Below are positions 18,663 to 27,455 of a stretch of 64,000 bases of DNA, in pieces. The stretch spans positions 744,001 to 808,000 of the forward strand of contig NZ_JACHLZ010000001.1 in assembly GCF_014204755.1 (NCBI RefSeq), read 5' to 3'. Source of the stretch: Brachybacterium aquaticum. Lineage in GTDB: Bacteria; Actinomycetota; Actinomycetes; Actinomycetales; Dermabacteraceae. How positions within the stretch are numbered: the stretch's first letter is position 1; the number at the start of each line of letters is the position of its first letter. A program made the translations under genes and the position numbers. Under the pieces are notes generated by a model, which worked only from the letters and a program-made list of their open reading frames with translations, was not told the DNA's origin and did no database searches.

Positions 18663-20341
18663 GCCCCAGACCGCCCTCGGCACCCCCACGGCTCGCCGGC
18701 TACGAGTTCGAGAAGCTGCTCGGCTCCGGCGGATTCGCCGACGTGTTCCTGTACCGCCAGGCCCGCCCGCAGCGGCGCGTGGCGATCAAGGTGTTGCTGT
18801 CCACCGTGCTGGACGAGTCCGTGCGCCGCCAGTTCGACGCCGAGGCCAACGTCATGGCCCAGATGTCCACGCATCCCTCGATCGTGACCATCCACCAGGC
18901 CGAGGTCTCGGGCGACCACCGCCCGTACATCGTCATGGAGTACTGCTCGCGGCCGAACTACGGGGTGCGCTTCCGCAAGGAGCGGATCACCGTGGCGGAG
19001 GCGCTGCGCGTGGGCGTCCAGATCGCGGGCGCCGTGGAGACCGCGCATCGCGCCGGGATCCTCCACCGCGACATCAAGCCCGCGAACATCCTGGTCACCG
19101 ACTACAACCGTCCGGCGCTGACCGACTTCGGCATCTCCATCGTGGCCGGCCAGGGCAACGACGTGGAGGACTCGCAGGGCATGTCGATCCCGTGGTCCCC
19201 GCCGGAGTTCTTCACCGACCCGCCGCGCGCCGACGTGCGCAGCGACGTGTTCTCCCTCGCCGCGACCGTGCACTCGCTGCTCGCGGGGCAGACTCCCTTC
19301 GAGCGGCGCGGCCAGCGCAACACCGCCTCGGACCTCATCCACCGCATCTCCAGCGAGCCGCTGCCGCCGCTGCAGCGCCCGGACGTGCCCGCCGAGCTCA
19401 GCCGCGCCCTGTCGGTCGCGATGGCGAAGGATCCCGCGGGCCGGTACGACACGGCGCTCGCCTTCGGCCGTGCGCTGCAGCAGGTGGAGCTCTCGCTGTC
19501 CTTGCCGGTCACCCAGATGGACGTGCTCGACGAGCGCGGCTCCACCGCGCCTCACCATGGCGAGGACGACGAGCTCGACGCCCACACCCGGATCCGCAAG
19601 GTCGCCACCGTCGACCCCGAGACCGGCACCCGTCCCGGGAGCAAGCGGCGCCTGGACCCGTACGCCGGCGTCGCGCCGGCGCTGGCACCGTCGGCCGGGG
19701 GCTACCAGCCCTCCGCCTCCGCGCCCTCGACCTCGGCGGTCTCCGCAGCGTCCGCCTCTGCCGCCTCTGCCTCTGGCGCGTCCGCCTCGGAGTCGACGCT
19801 GCTGCGGCCCGCCGGGGCCCTGCCCTCGGCCGCCTCCCCGCCTCCCGCCCCCGCCGACGGGGCGGAGGACGAGGAGCGCACCGGCACCCCGGCCTGGCCC
19901 TTCGTGACCCTCGCCGCGGTCCTGGTGATCGTGCTGGGCGTCGGCGCGACCCTCGGCGTGCGGCACTTCCTGATCCCCGAGCCGGAGGAGCGTGCGACCA
20001 CGGACATCAATGTCGTCGCCGATCCCGCCGCCAACCCCGATCCGCCCCGCGATATCGAGCTGCAGGTCATCGCGCCCGACGGCGGCCCCGGGGAGCCGGG
20101 GAAGGTGAGGGTGTCCTGGCAGATCCCGGACACCCTGGGCGAGGACGATTTCTTCCGGGTGCAGTGGGCCGAACTTCCCTCCAACTACCAGGAGTTCGCC
20201 GCACCGAAGGACGTGTACGGGCAGTACTCGACCGTCATCGACATCCCGCCGCAGCAGGCGAAGCTGTGCGTGACGGTGCAGACGCTTAACCGCAACGGCG
20301 GGGCGAGCCAGGTCGTCGAGAAGTGCCTGAACGGGGGGTGA
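18659..20341 (+). CDS. Membrane Ser/Thr protein kinase (Pkn/Pkb2-like)
   Basis: Receptor-like kinase of 560 aa. The cytoplasmic kinase domain (about 15-280) has a Gly-rich loop (GSGGFADV), catalytic Lys44 in VAIK, HRDIKPAN with Asp138 and DFG with Asp156, so it should be active. An acidic, Ala/Ser-rich juxtamembrane region contains several Thr that could be autophosphorylated. One membrane helix (about 412-434) leads to a short extracellular fibronectin-like domain with two late Cys, not PASTA repeats. The ATG at 18659 overlaps the FHA gene stop by four bases; the frame is open upstream but only as a shadow. Likely substrates are the FHA proteins, the EssC-like ATPase and neighbouring membrane proteins. 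Corresponds to pkb2 in PFNA clusters. Confidence 0.93.
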   Translation: MSPRPPSAPPRLAGYEFEKLLGSGGFADVFLYRQARPQRRVAIKVLLSTVLDESVRRQFDAEANVMAQMSTHPSIVTIHQAEVSGDHRPYIVMEYCSRPNYGVRFRKERITVAEALRVGVQIAGAVETAHRAGILHRDIKPANILVTDYNRPALTDFGISIVAGQGNDVEDSQGMSIPWSPPEFFTDPPRADVRSDVFSLAATVHSLLAGQTPFERRGQRNTASDLIHRISSEPLPPLQRPDVPAELSRALSVAMAKDPAGRYDTALAFGRALQQVELSLSLPVTQMDVLDERGSTAPHHGEDDELDAHTRIRKVATVDPETGTRPGSKRRLDPYAGVAPALAPSAGGYQPSASAPSTSAVSAASASAASASGASASESTLLRPAGALPSAASPPPAPADGAEDEERTGTPAWPFVTLAAVLVIVLGVGATLGVRHFLIPEPEERATTDINVVADPAANPDPPRDIELQVIAPDGGPGEPGKVRVSWQIPDTLGEDDFFRVQWAELPSNYQEFAAPKDVYGQYSTVIDIPPQQAKLCVTVQTLNRNGGASQVVEKCLNGG

Positions 20342-20453
20342 GACGGCATGGGACGACGGGGCATGAGACGACGGGGGCATGACTTGATGAGCGCGATGGA
20401 CGACGACATGACGAGGGCGCGCGGGAGTGCCGAGGACGAAGGGGGACGCTGAG

Positions 20454-21164
20454 ATGGCATCGACGATCTCGGTCGAGTTCTGCGGGGAGTGGTACCGCGT
20501 CGAGGACGGCCAGGAGCTGACGATCGGGCGGGAGGCGGACCTCACGATCGACGAGGACAACCCGTTCCTCCACCGCCGCTTCCTGACGATCGTGCAGGTC
20601 GAGTCGATGTGGTGGCTGGTGAACATCGGCGCGCGGCTGTCCGCGACGATCACCGACGGCACCGGCTCGATGCAGGCCTGGCTCGCCCCCGGTGCCCGGA
20701 TCCCGCTCGTCTTCGACGTGACCAAGGTGGTGTTCACCGCCGGACCCACCACCTACGACTTGTCCGTGCACGCGGAGTCGCCGGAGTTCGCGAGGATCGC
20801 CGGACCGGACGACCCCGCGGGGGAGACCACCGTCGGCTCCGTCCAGCTCACCCCGAGCCAGAAGCTGCTCATCCTCGCGCTCGCCGAGCCGATGCTGACC
20901 CGCGAGGGCTCGGGAATGAGCTCGGTCCCGACCTCGGCGCAGGCGGCGAAGCGCCTGGGATGGCAGCTGACCAAGTTCAACCGCAAGCTCGACAACGTGT
21001 GCGACAAGCTCGACCGGCTCGGCGTGCGCGGCCTGCGCGGCGGCCCCGGCAAGCTCGCCTCCAACCGTCGTGCCCGCCTCGTCGAGCACGCGGTCTTCTC
21101 CCGGCTGGTCACGAGCGAGGACCTGCCGCTGCTGGACCAGGCACAGGACGCCGACGACGACTGA
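20454..21164 (+). CDS. FHA-like and winged-helix-like domain protein, possible regulator
   Basis: Small soluble protein of 236 aa. The N-terminal 115 residues look FHA-like (LTIGREADLTI, then NPFLHRRFLTIV), although the usual SxxH is changed. The C-terminal part (about 135-215) is helical and basic, with a segment resembling a winged helix (TSAQAAKRLGW, then KFNRKLDNVCDKLDRLGV). It could bind DNA in a phosphorylation-dependent way and is the best candidate in the window for controlling the WXG100 promoters; this is inference. ATG 20454 follows AAGGGGG; an in-frame GTG at 20427 is possible. The 112 bp before it contain a 34-codon reading frame with repeated GAGACGACGGG words, which I do not call as a gene. 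Confidence 0.75.
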   Translation: MASTISVEFCGEWYRVEDGQELTIGREADLTIDEDNPFLHRRFLTIVQVESMWWLVNIGARLSATITDGTGSMQAWLAPGARIPLVFDVTKVVFTAGPTTYDLSVHAESPEFARIAGPDDPAGETTVGSVQLTPSQKLLILALAEPMLTREGSGMSSVPTSAQAAKRLGWQLTKFNRKLDNVCDKLDRLGVRGLRGGPGKLASNRRARLVEHAVFSRLVTSEDLPLLDQAQDADDD

Positions 21165-21277
21165 CCACGACGATCGACACAGCACCCCGTCGCGCGGTGC
21201 TTTAGGAACATCCCGGGGCGCGCCGCACGGCGCGCTCCGGCCGACGGGGGAGAGCCCCGCCAGGGGGAGGAGAGACC

Positions 21278-24200
21278 ATGCGCATCAAGCTCACGCTGCG
21301 CAGGCCCGAGGACCGGCTGACCGATCTCGAGGTCACCGCTGACGCGACCGCGACCGTCGCCGACGTCGCGAACGCCCTGTACCTCGCGGATCCGCTGCGC
21401 GGGGAGACCGAGGCGCCGGAGGGGCTGACCCTGCAGGTCCAGGACCCCGGCGCGGGCCCGGGCGCCACGGGGGTGCGCTCGCTGGACCGGTCGATCGACC
21501 TGATCCAGGCCGGTCTGCGCTCCGGCAGCGTGGTCTCCATCGCCCGCTCCTCCACCGAGTACGCGACCCGGCAGGAGTCCCGCGGTGCGGCGGTGGCGCT
21601 GATGCGCGTGCTGTCCGGCCCCGAGGCGGGGCGGGAGTTCCCCCTGCCCTCGGGCTCCAGCGTGATCGGCCGGGCGGGCGACCTGGACATCCGCATCGCC
21701 GACCCGATGCTGTCCAAGCGCCACGCCCGCATCAACGTCGGCGACTCGATCGAGATCGTCGATCTGCATTCCTCCAACGGCGTGGTGATCGGCGGGGAGC
21801 AGGTCCAGCGCGCCGTGATCGGCCCCGCGGACACCGTCCTCATCGGCGGCACCACCTTCTCGGTCATCGCCCTCCATCGCCTGGGCGGGACCGCGCCGAG
21901 CTCGCCGGTGGTCGAGTTCAACCGCTCCCCGCGCGTGGTGCCGCGCTTCCCCTACCGGCCCCTGAAGGCACCCACCCCGCCCAGGGAGCCCGCCCCGCAG
22001 TTTTTCCCGATCTTCATGATGTTCGCCCCGATCCTCATGGGCGGCTTCATGTTCTCGATGACCCGCAGTCCCTTCTCGCTCATGTTCGTGTTCATGATGC
22101 CGATGATGGCCACGGCGGGATACCTGAACCGCAAGTTCCAGCAGAAGAAGGTGCTCGAGCGGCAGATCCAGAACTTCGAGGAGGGGCTCGCCTCCCTGAA
22201 GCGCCGTGTCACCGCCGCGCAGGACCTCGAGCGGGCGGTGCGCCTGGTGGAGGCGCCGTCCGCGGCGGACACCGTCGATGCCGCCTTCCGCCTGGGGCGT
22301 CTGCTGTGGACCCATCGGCCCGAGCACAACGCCTTCGGCACGGTCCGCCTTGGCCTCGGGATCGCCGAGTCGCGGGTGGGGATCGAGATGCCCGGGGAGA
22401 ACGACGCGATCCCCACGTACTACGACATGCTCGACGACATGCACGAGGAGTACAGGATGATCGCCGGCGTGCCGGTGGTCGCCGAGCTCCGGTACGCGGG
22501 CAACCTCGGCGTGGCCGGGGGAGGGGACGAGGCCGACGGGGTCGCCCGCGGCATCGTCACCCAGATCTTCGCGCTGCATTCGCCGGCGGAGGTCGCGATC
22601 GCCGCGATCACCTCCCGCTCCAGCCGTGACATGTGGCAGTGGCTGAAGTGGCTGCCACACACCTCCAGCCCGCACTCCCCGCTGCCGGGCGACCACCTGG
22701 CCGACACCCCCGGGCGGTGCACCTCCCTGCTCTCGCGGATCGAGGAGCTCATCGAGCAGCGCGCCGGGGACGCCGCCCCGCAGCTGCGCACGCCGATGAC
22801 GGTCGACGTCACCCAGGAGACCCCGATCCCGCCGGAGCCGGTCACCCCGAACCTGGTGGTGATCATCGAGGACGACGCCCCCGTGGACCGTGCGCGCCTG
22901 GTCCGCATCGCCGAGCGGGGCCCCGACGTGGGCGTGCACGTCATCTGGTGCGCCTCCAACGTCGCCGCGCTGCCCGCCGCCTGCCGCACTTACGTGTCCG
23001 TGGACGAGTCGGTCGAGGGGGCGAGCGCCGGTCACGTGCGGGTGGGGGAGCGGTACTACCCCGTCGCGGTGGAGACGGTCTCGGTCGAGGTCGCCTCGGG
23101 CGTGGCCCGCCACCTCTCCCCGGTCGTTGACGCCGGCGTCCCGATCGACGACGACTCCGACCTGCCCCGCGCGATCTCCTACCTCAAGCTCGGGGGCATG
23201 GCCATGGCCGAGGACCCCGACCACATCATCGAGCGGTGGAAGGAGAACAACTCCCTCACCCCGCGCGACGGCTCCGAACCGCAGCGGCGCAAGCACGACG
23301 CGAACCTGCGCGGCCTCATCGGCCACAACGGCCAGGACGCCTTCCACCTCGACCTGCGCACCAACGGCCCCCACGCCCTCGTGGGCGGCACCACCGGCGC
23401 CGGCAAGTCCGAGTTCCTGCAGGCCTGGGTGATGGGCATGGCCACCGCCCACAGCCCCGACCGGGTCACCTTCCTGTTCGTGGACTACAAGGGCGGCGCC
23501 GCCTTCGCCGACGCGGTCGAGCTGCCCCACGCGGTGGGCCTGGTCACCGACCTTTCGCAGCACCTGGTGCGCCGCGCGCTGACCTCGCTGCGGGCCGAGC
23601 TCCACTACCGCGAGCACCTGCTGAACCGGAAGAAGGCCAAGGACCTCGTCTCCCTGGAGCGCACCGGTGACCCCGAGGCGCCGCCGAGCCTGATCATCAT
23701 CGTGGACGAGTTCGCGGCCCTGGCCAAGGAGATCCCCGAGTTCGTCGACGGCGTCGTGGACGTCGCCGCGCGAGGCCGCTCGCTGGGCCTGCACCTGATC
23801 CTGGCGACCCAGCGCCCCGCGGGCGTCATCAAGGACAACCTGCGCGCCAACACCAACCTGCGCATCGCGCTGCGCATGGCCGACGAGGCCGACTCCAAGG
23901 ACATCCTCGGCGACAAGATGGCCGCCCACTTCGACCCGGGCATCCCCGGTCGCGCAGCGGCCAAGACCGGTCCCGGCCGCATCGCCACCTTCCAGACCGG
24001 GTACGCGGGCGGCTGGACCACCGACGAGCCCGAGCGGGCCCGTATCGACATCGTCGAGAAGGACTTCGGCACCGGCGAGCAGTGGGACATCCCCTCCCCG
24101 CCCACCAAGGAGGTCAAGGACCCCGGCCCCAACGACATCTCCCGCATCGTCGCGACCGTGAAGGCCGCCGCCGAGCGGGCCGGGGTGCCGGCCCCGCGCA

Positions 24201-25744
24201 AGCCCTGGCTGTCCGAGCTCGCCGACGCCTACGACCTCTCCCGCCTGCCCACGCGCCGCACCGACGAGGAGCTGCTGCTGGGCGTCATGGACGTCCCCGA
24301 GGACCAGGCCCAGCCCACCATCTCCTACTACCCCGACCGCGACGGCAACATGGCCGTCTGCGGCACCGGCGGCTCGGGCAAGTCCACGACCCTGCGCACC
24401 CTGGCGATCTCCGCGGCCTCGACCGTGCGCGGCGGGCCGGTGCACGTGTACGGCCTGGACTTCGGCGCCTCGGGCCTGTCGATGCTCGAGGAGCTCCCGC
24501 ATGTCGGCTCGATCGTGCCGGGCGATGACGAGGAGCGGGTGATCCGCCTGCTGCGCACCCTGCGCCAGCTGATCGACGACCGCGCGAAGGAGTTCTCCCG
24601 CGTGCGCGCCGGGTCGGTGGCCGAGTACCGCGACCTCGCCGGGAAGCCGGACACCCCGCGCGTGCTGCTGCTCGTGGACGGCATGGCCGCGTTCCGCGAG
24701 GCGTACGACTACTCCAACCTCACCAAGTGGTTCACCACCTTCGTGCAGATCGCGACCGACGGCCGCCAGGTGGGTGTGCACGTGATCGTCACCGGCGACC
24801 GCCCGAACGCCATCCCCACCTCGCTCGGCTCCTCCATCCAGCGCCGCCTGATCCACCGCATGGCCAGCGACGACGACTATGCGAACTTCGGCGAGCCGCG
24901 CGACGTGCTGGACGGCTCCTCGCCCCCCGGCCGCGCGATCCTCGACGGTCACGAGGTGCAGGTCGCGGTGCACGGCGGCGACTCGAACGTCGCCATCCAG
25001 TCCCGTGAGGTCACCAAGCTCGCCCAGGCCATGCGCCGTGCCGGCGTGCCCGAGGCGCCTGCGATCGAGCGCCTGCCCGAGCGGGTCGAGTTCGAGACAC
25101 TCCGCCCCGTCGTCGGCGGCCGCCCGGTGCTGGGCCTGGCCGACGAGACCCTCGCCGAGATCACCTACGAGCCGCGGGGTGCCTTCATGGTCACCGGCCC
25201 CATGGGCTCGGGCCGCACCACGGCGATGCTCACCATCGCCACGGGTCTGAAGGCGATGGACGACCCGATGCGTCTGGTGCGCTTCTCCGCCCGCCGCACC
25301 CCGCTGACCGGGCTGCCGATCTGGGACGTGGAGGCCTCCGACCCGGACACCGTGCGCGACCTCGCCGCCCAGCTGCGCCAGACCATCGACTCCGGTGCCG
25401 TGGGGGAGGGCAAGCTCGCCCTGTTCATCGATGGGGTCGCCGACTTCACCGGCTCCGGGATCGAGAACGACCTGGACAAGCTGATCCGCGCCTCCACCCG
25501 TGAGGGGCAGTTCGTGGTGGGCGAGAACGAGTCCGCGTCCTGGTCGCAGGCCTACGTCCTCGCCCAGCCCTTCAAGGCCGGGCGTCGCGGCCTGCTGCTG
25601 CAGCCCTCCGACATGGACGGCGATTCGCTGCTCGGCACTGGATTGGGGAGGATCCGTCGAGCCGACTTCCCGGCCGGGCGCGGCTTCCTGGTCTACAGAG
25701 GCCAGGCGATGAAGCTGCAGGTCGCGCAGATCACCACGGGCTGA
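21278..25744 (+). CDS. EssC-like type VII secretion ATPase (FHA and FtsK/SpoIIIE domains)
   Basis: Membrane motor of 1488 aa expected to drive export of WXG100 proteins. An N-terminal 80 residues of possible beta-grasp fold precede an FHA domain (about 108-205, with VIGRAGDLDI, LSKRHARI and HSSNG) and two membrane helices (about 243-282). Three P-loop domains follow. The first has Walker A Lys710 (GTTGAGKSEF) and a full Walker B, IIIVDEF. The second has Lys1035 (GTGGSGKST) but VDG. The third has Arg1313 in place of Lys (GPMGSGRTT) and IDG. Only the first domain looks catalytically complete. The FHA-then-helices order resembles firmicute EssC more than mycobacterial EccC. A strong GGGGGAGGAGAG site precedes ATG 21278. 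No EccB/D/E, mycosin or EsaA/EssA/EssB gene is nearby. Confidence 0.92.
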   Translation: MRIKLTLRRPEDRLTDLEVTADATATVADVANALYLADPLRGETEAPEGLTLQVQDPGAGPGATGVRSLDRSIDLIQAGLRSGSVVSIARSSTEYATRQESRGAAVALMRVLSGPEAGREFPLPSGSSVIGRAGDLDIRIADPMLSKRHARINVGDSIEIVDLHSSNGVVIGGEQVQRAVIGPADTVLIGGTTFSVIALHRLGGTAPSSPVVEFNRSPRVVPRFPYRPLKAPTPPREPAPQFFPIFMMFAPILMGGFMFSMTRSPFSLMFVFMMPMMATAGYLNRKFQQKKVLERQIQNFEEGLASLKRRVTAAQDLERAVRLVEAPSAADTVDAAFRLGRLLWTHRPEHNAFGTVRLGLGIAESRVGIEMPGENDAIPTYYDMLDDMHEEYRMIAGVPVVAELRYAGNLGVAGGGDEADGVARGIVTQIFALHSPAEVAIAAITSRSSRDMWQWLKWLPHTSSPHSPLPGDHLADTPGRCTSLLSRIEELIEQRAGDAAPQLRTPMTVDVTQETPIPPEPVTPNLVVIIEDDAPVDRARLVRIAERGPDVGVHVIWCASNVAALPAACRTYVSVDESVEGASAGHVRVGERYYPVAVETVSVEVASGVARHLSPVVDAGVPIDDDSDLPRAISYLKLGGMAMAEDPDHIIERWKENNSLTPRDGSEPQRRKHDANLRGLIGHNGQDAFHLDLRTNGPHALVGGTTGAGKSEFLQAWVMGMATAHSPDRVTFLFVDYKGGAAFADAVELPHAVGLVTDLSQHLVRRALTSLRAELHYREHLLNRKKAKDLVSLERTGDPEAPPSLIIIVDEFAALAKEIPEFVDGVVDVAARGRSLGLHLILATQRPAGVIKDNLRANTNLRIALRMADEADSKDILGDKMAAHFDPGIPGRAAAKTGPGRIATFQTGYAGGWTTDEPERARIDIVEKDFGTGEQWDIPSPPTKEVKDPGPNDISRIVATVKAAAERAGVPAPRKPWLSELADAYDLSRLPTRRTDEELLLGVMDVPEDQAQPTISYYPDRDGNMAVCGTGGSGKSTTLRTLAISAASTVRGGPVHVYGLDFGASGLSMLEELPHVGSIVPGDDEERVIRLLRTLRQLIDDRAKEFSRVRAGSVAEYRDLAGKPDTPRVLLLVDGMAAFREAYDYSNLTKWFTTFVQIATDGRQVGVHVIVTGDRPNAIPTSLGSSIQRRLIHRMASDDDYANFGEPRDVLDGSSPPGRAILDGHEVQVAVHGGDSNVAIQSREVTKLAQAMRRAGVPEAPAIERLPERVEFETLRPVVGGRPVLGLADETLAEITYEPRGAFMVTGPMGSGRTTAMLTIATGLKAMDDPMRLVRFSARRTPLTGLPIWDVEASDPDTVRDLAAQLRQTIDSGAVGEGKLALFIDGVADFTGSGIENDLDKLIRASTREGQFVVGENESASWSQAYVLAQPFKAGRRGLLLQPSDMDGDSLLGTGLGRIRRADFPAGRGFLVYRGQAMKLQVAQITTG

Positions 25745-25867
25745 CCTGCGGTTCGGGCCGACGGAGCCCGCGTGTGTAGAGGTCCGTGCGCGGGCTCCGG
25801 TCCGTCCGACGGCGGTCGGCGGTGCGGGCCCGATCGGTGGATGATCCGTCGGCCGACGGGGGCTCCG

Positions 25868-25918
25868 TCCCCATGGGGACTCCTCCCCATGGTCGCCCTG
25901 CGGCGATCGCCCTACAGT
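25868..25918 (+). promoter_or_regulatory. Promoter and palindromic operator of the first WXG100 gene
   Basis: The palindrome TGGGGA-CTCC-TCCCCA (25874-25889) directly precedes TGGTCG (25890-25895, possible -35), with a 17-bp spacer and TACAGT (25913-25918, -10). An extra half-site TCCCCA (25868-25873) touches the palindrome on its left. The same palindrome at the same distance from the -10 box occurs before both copies of the downstream WXG100 pair. Its centre falls near -43, suiting an activator or a repressor that covers the -35. Confidence 0.6.
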
Positions 25919-26000
25919 GAGACCTGTTGAGCACGGAGACGGCCCGGTGCACCGCTTCGGGGGGCGCAGGCGCCGGCGAACAGGAAAGGGGACCCGGATC

Positions 26001-26270
26001 GTGAACGCCACGAAGGGTATGAACATCGAAGAGGTCCGACGGATGTCGGTCCAGCTGCACGACGCGGCCGAGGAGATCACCCGCATCGAGCAGGAGCTGA
26101 CCTCCGGCCTCGAGGGCGTGGACTGGACCGGTCCCGACGCGGACCGCTTCCGCGGCCAGTGGTCCGGGGAGATGGTCCCTGCGCTGCAGCAGATCATGAA
26201 CGCGGTCAACGAGCTGGGCGAGACCGCCAGCCGCAACGCCGACGAGCAGGAGACGACCTCCAACAACTGA
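26001..26270 (+). CDS. WXG100 family secreted protein (first, unpaired copy)
   Basis: ESAT-6-like helical-hairpin protein of 89 aa, a probable substrate of the EssC-like ATPase 257 bp upstream. The central WxG turn is VDWTGPDADRF; both flanks are amphipathic helices and there is no signal peptide. The GTG at 26001 is chosen because AGGAAAGGGGA lies at the right distance; the in-frame ATG at 26019 would remove only six residues. It diverges clearly from the other four WXG100 proteins but shares the KGM-N/T start and the Asn/Gln/Ser-rich tail (TTSNN). It has its own promoter and a very strong terminator, so it is a single-gene unit. Confidence 0.9.
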   Translation: MNATKGMNIEEVRRMSVQLHDAAEEITRIEQELTSGLEGVDWTGPDADRFRGQWSGEMVPALQQIMNAVNELGETASRNADEQETTSNN

Positions 26271-26290
26271 GGTCGGAGCGTCGTCGACGG

Positions 26291-26334
26291 CAGGGCGGCG
26301 GCCCGAGCGGATCACCGCTCGGGCCGCCGCCCTG
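26291..26334 (+). terminator. Strong intrinsic terminator after the first WXG100 gene
   Basis: A perfect 20-bp inverted repeat with a four-base ATCA loop begins 21 bp after the stop codon. There is no T tract, as is common in high-GC actinobacteria. Confidence 0.85.
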
Positions 26335-26384
26335 CACTGGTATGTTGGTCGCCGTAGCGAGCGGGGACGAACGGAGAACCATCC

Positions 26385-26864
26385 ATGGCGAAGAGCATCG
26401 CGTACCCGAGCCCGGACTTCCCGGGCCCTCCGCGAGTTCGCATCGATGTTCCCGAGGACTGGGAGCCGCTCACCGTCCCCGGCGTCCAGCTCGCCGTCGC
26501 TCAGCCCCGTGTGGAGGGGCGCTTCCGCGCCAACGTGGTGATCACGGTGCAGCGGTTCGGCCCGGACTTCACCCTCGACGCCGCCCGTGCCGGGCTCGAG
26601 CAGCGCAAGGCCGCGCTGCCCCAGCTGGAGGAGCTCGGGAGCGGAGAGATCGAGGTGGAGGGGACCACCTGGATCGCCAGCGAGTACGGCTACACCCAGC
26701 CCGGCCGGCCCACCGTCGTCCAGGCCGCGCGCTACGCGGTGATCGACCGCGGCGTCGCCAAGGACGTGCTTGAGGTCGTGGGCAGCTGCGGCGCCGAGGG
26801 CGCCGAAGAGGAGATCGAGACGGTCCGCACCATCCAGGACTCGGTGCGACTCGACGTCCACTGA
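26385..26864 (+). CDS. LpqN/LpqT-like (Mog1/PsbP-fold) small protein
   Basis: Protein of 159 aa with the pattern of the LpqN/DUF1795 family: a VPEDWEPL segment (about 21-28), central ANVVITVQRF, and a late helix-strand ending in TIQDSVRLDV. It lacks a signal peptide or lipobox, unlike mycobacterial LpqN, so it is probably cytoplasmic or exported by another route. A -10-like TATGTT (26341-26346) and a GGAGAA ribosome-binding site precede the ATG at 26385, and terminators lie on both sides, so it is its own unit. Its place between WXG100 genes suggests a chaperone or accessory role in their export. Family assignment is by eye. Confidence 0.7.
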   Translation: MAKSIAYPSPDFPGPPRVRIDVPEDWEPLTVPGVQLAVAQPRVEGRFRANVVITVQRFGPDFTLDAARAGLEQRKAALPQLEELGSGEIEVEGTTWIASEYGYTQPGRPTVVQAARYAVIDRGVAKDVLEVVGSCGAEGAEEEIETVRTIQDSVRLDVH

Positions 26865-26887
26865 CCCCCGCTCCATACCCCACGAAG

Positions 26888-26917
26888 AGGACCCCGGCCA
26901 CTGCGGCGCGGGGTCCT
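26888..26917 (+). terminator. Intrinsic terminator after the LpqN-like gene
   Basis: AGGACCCCG pairs with CGGGGTCCT across a 12-base loop, followed by the pyrimidine-rich TCCTCGTT. It lies 24 bp after the stop codon. Confidence 0.7.
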
Positions 26918-26968
26918 TCCTCGTTCCCGCGCGCCCTCCGACGGGACGGCTCCACGGGGAGCGCTGCC

Positions 26969-27013
26969 TGGGGAGTTGTCCCCATCCCGAAGTGGTGGTG
27001 GGGGTTCTAGGGT
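26969..27013 (+). promoter_or_regulatory. Promoter and palindromic operator of WXG100 pair, copy 1
   Basis: The palindrome TGGGGA-GTTG-TCCCCA (26969-26984) is followed at once by TCCCGA (26985-26990, -35 position), 17 bp, and TAGGGT (27008-27013, -10). The geometry matches the promoter at 25874-25918 base for base in spacing. A 5' untranslated region of roughly 98 bases follows. Confidence 0.6.
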
Positions 27014-27117
27014 GGTGTCATCACCTGGGGGACAGGGATCGAGGATGTGGCCTGGAGGTCGCGGAGGTCCGGTTCGGTGGGTGGGGACCAAGTACTGGAT
27101 ACGACGTGGAGGACACC

Positions 27118-27378
27118 ATGAAGAAGGGCATGACCCCCGAGGCTGTGGAGCAGATGGGGACCCAGATCACCGAGGCCGGCGAGCAGGTTCAGCAGATCTT
27201 CACTGCTGTGCAGGGTCGCGTGACCGAGTTCGACTGGACCGGTGAGGACCGTGACCGCTACATCCAGGAGTTCGAGTCGACCGTGGGTCAGCTCGTGCAG
27301 CAGGTGCAGCAGCAGGCGCAGGAGTTCGGTGATCGTGCGCGGAACAACGCCAACCAGCAGCGTGACGCGTCGGCCTGA
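27118..27378 (+). CDS. WXG100 protein, first of pair, copy 1
   Basis: Secreted helical-hairpin protein of 86 aa with the turn FDWTGEDRDRY at its centre and a Gln-rich second helix (QQVQQQAQEF). No signal peptide is seen. GTGGAGG precedes the ATG at 27118. With the next gene it forms an EsxA/EsxB-like pair, expected to leave the cell as a heterodimer through the EssC-like ATPase. Many codons end in T or G rather than C, unlike the surrounding genes, which may reflect strong expression or foreign origin. The protein is identical to that encoded at 28040-28300. Confidence 0.93.
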   Translation: MKKGMTPEAVEQMGTQITEAGEQVQQIFTAVQGRVTEFDWTGEDRDRYIQEFESTVGQLVQQVQQQAQEFGDRARNNANQQRDASA

Positions 27379-27455
27379 TCGGTCGGTAGTTTCTCTTCCT
27401 TCTCTTCTTTTTCTGCAGTTCTTCGGCTCCTGGGTAGGGGCGAAAGGGGTTTGTG

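Noticed and set aside
20348-20452. A 34-codon reading frame with repeated Gly-Arg-Arg between the kinase and the FHA-winged-helix-like gene
   Set aside because: It has no ribosome-binding site and consists of local repeats of GAGACGACGGG-type sequence. It may only couple translation.
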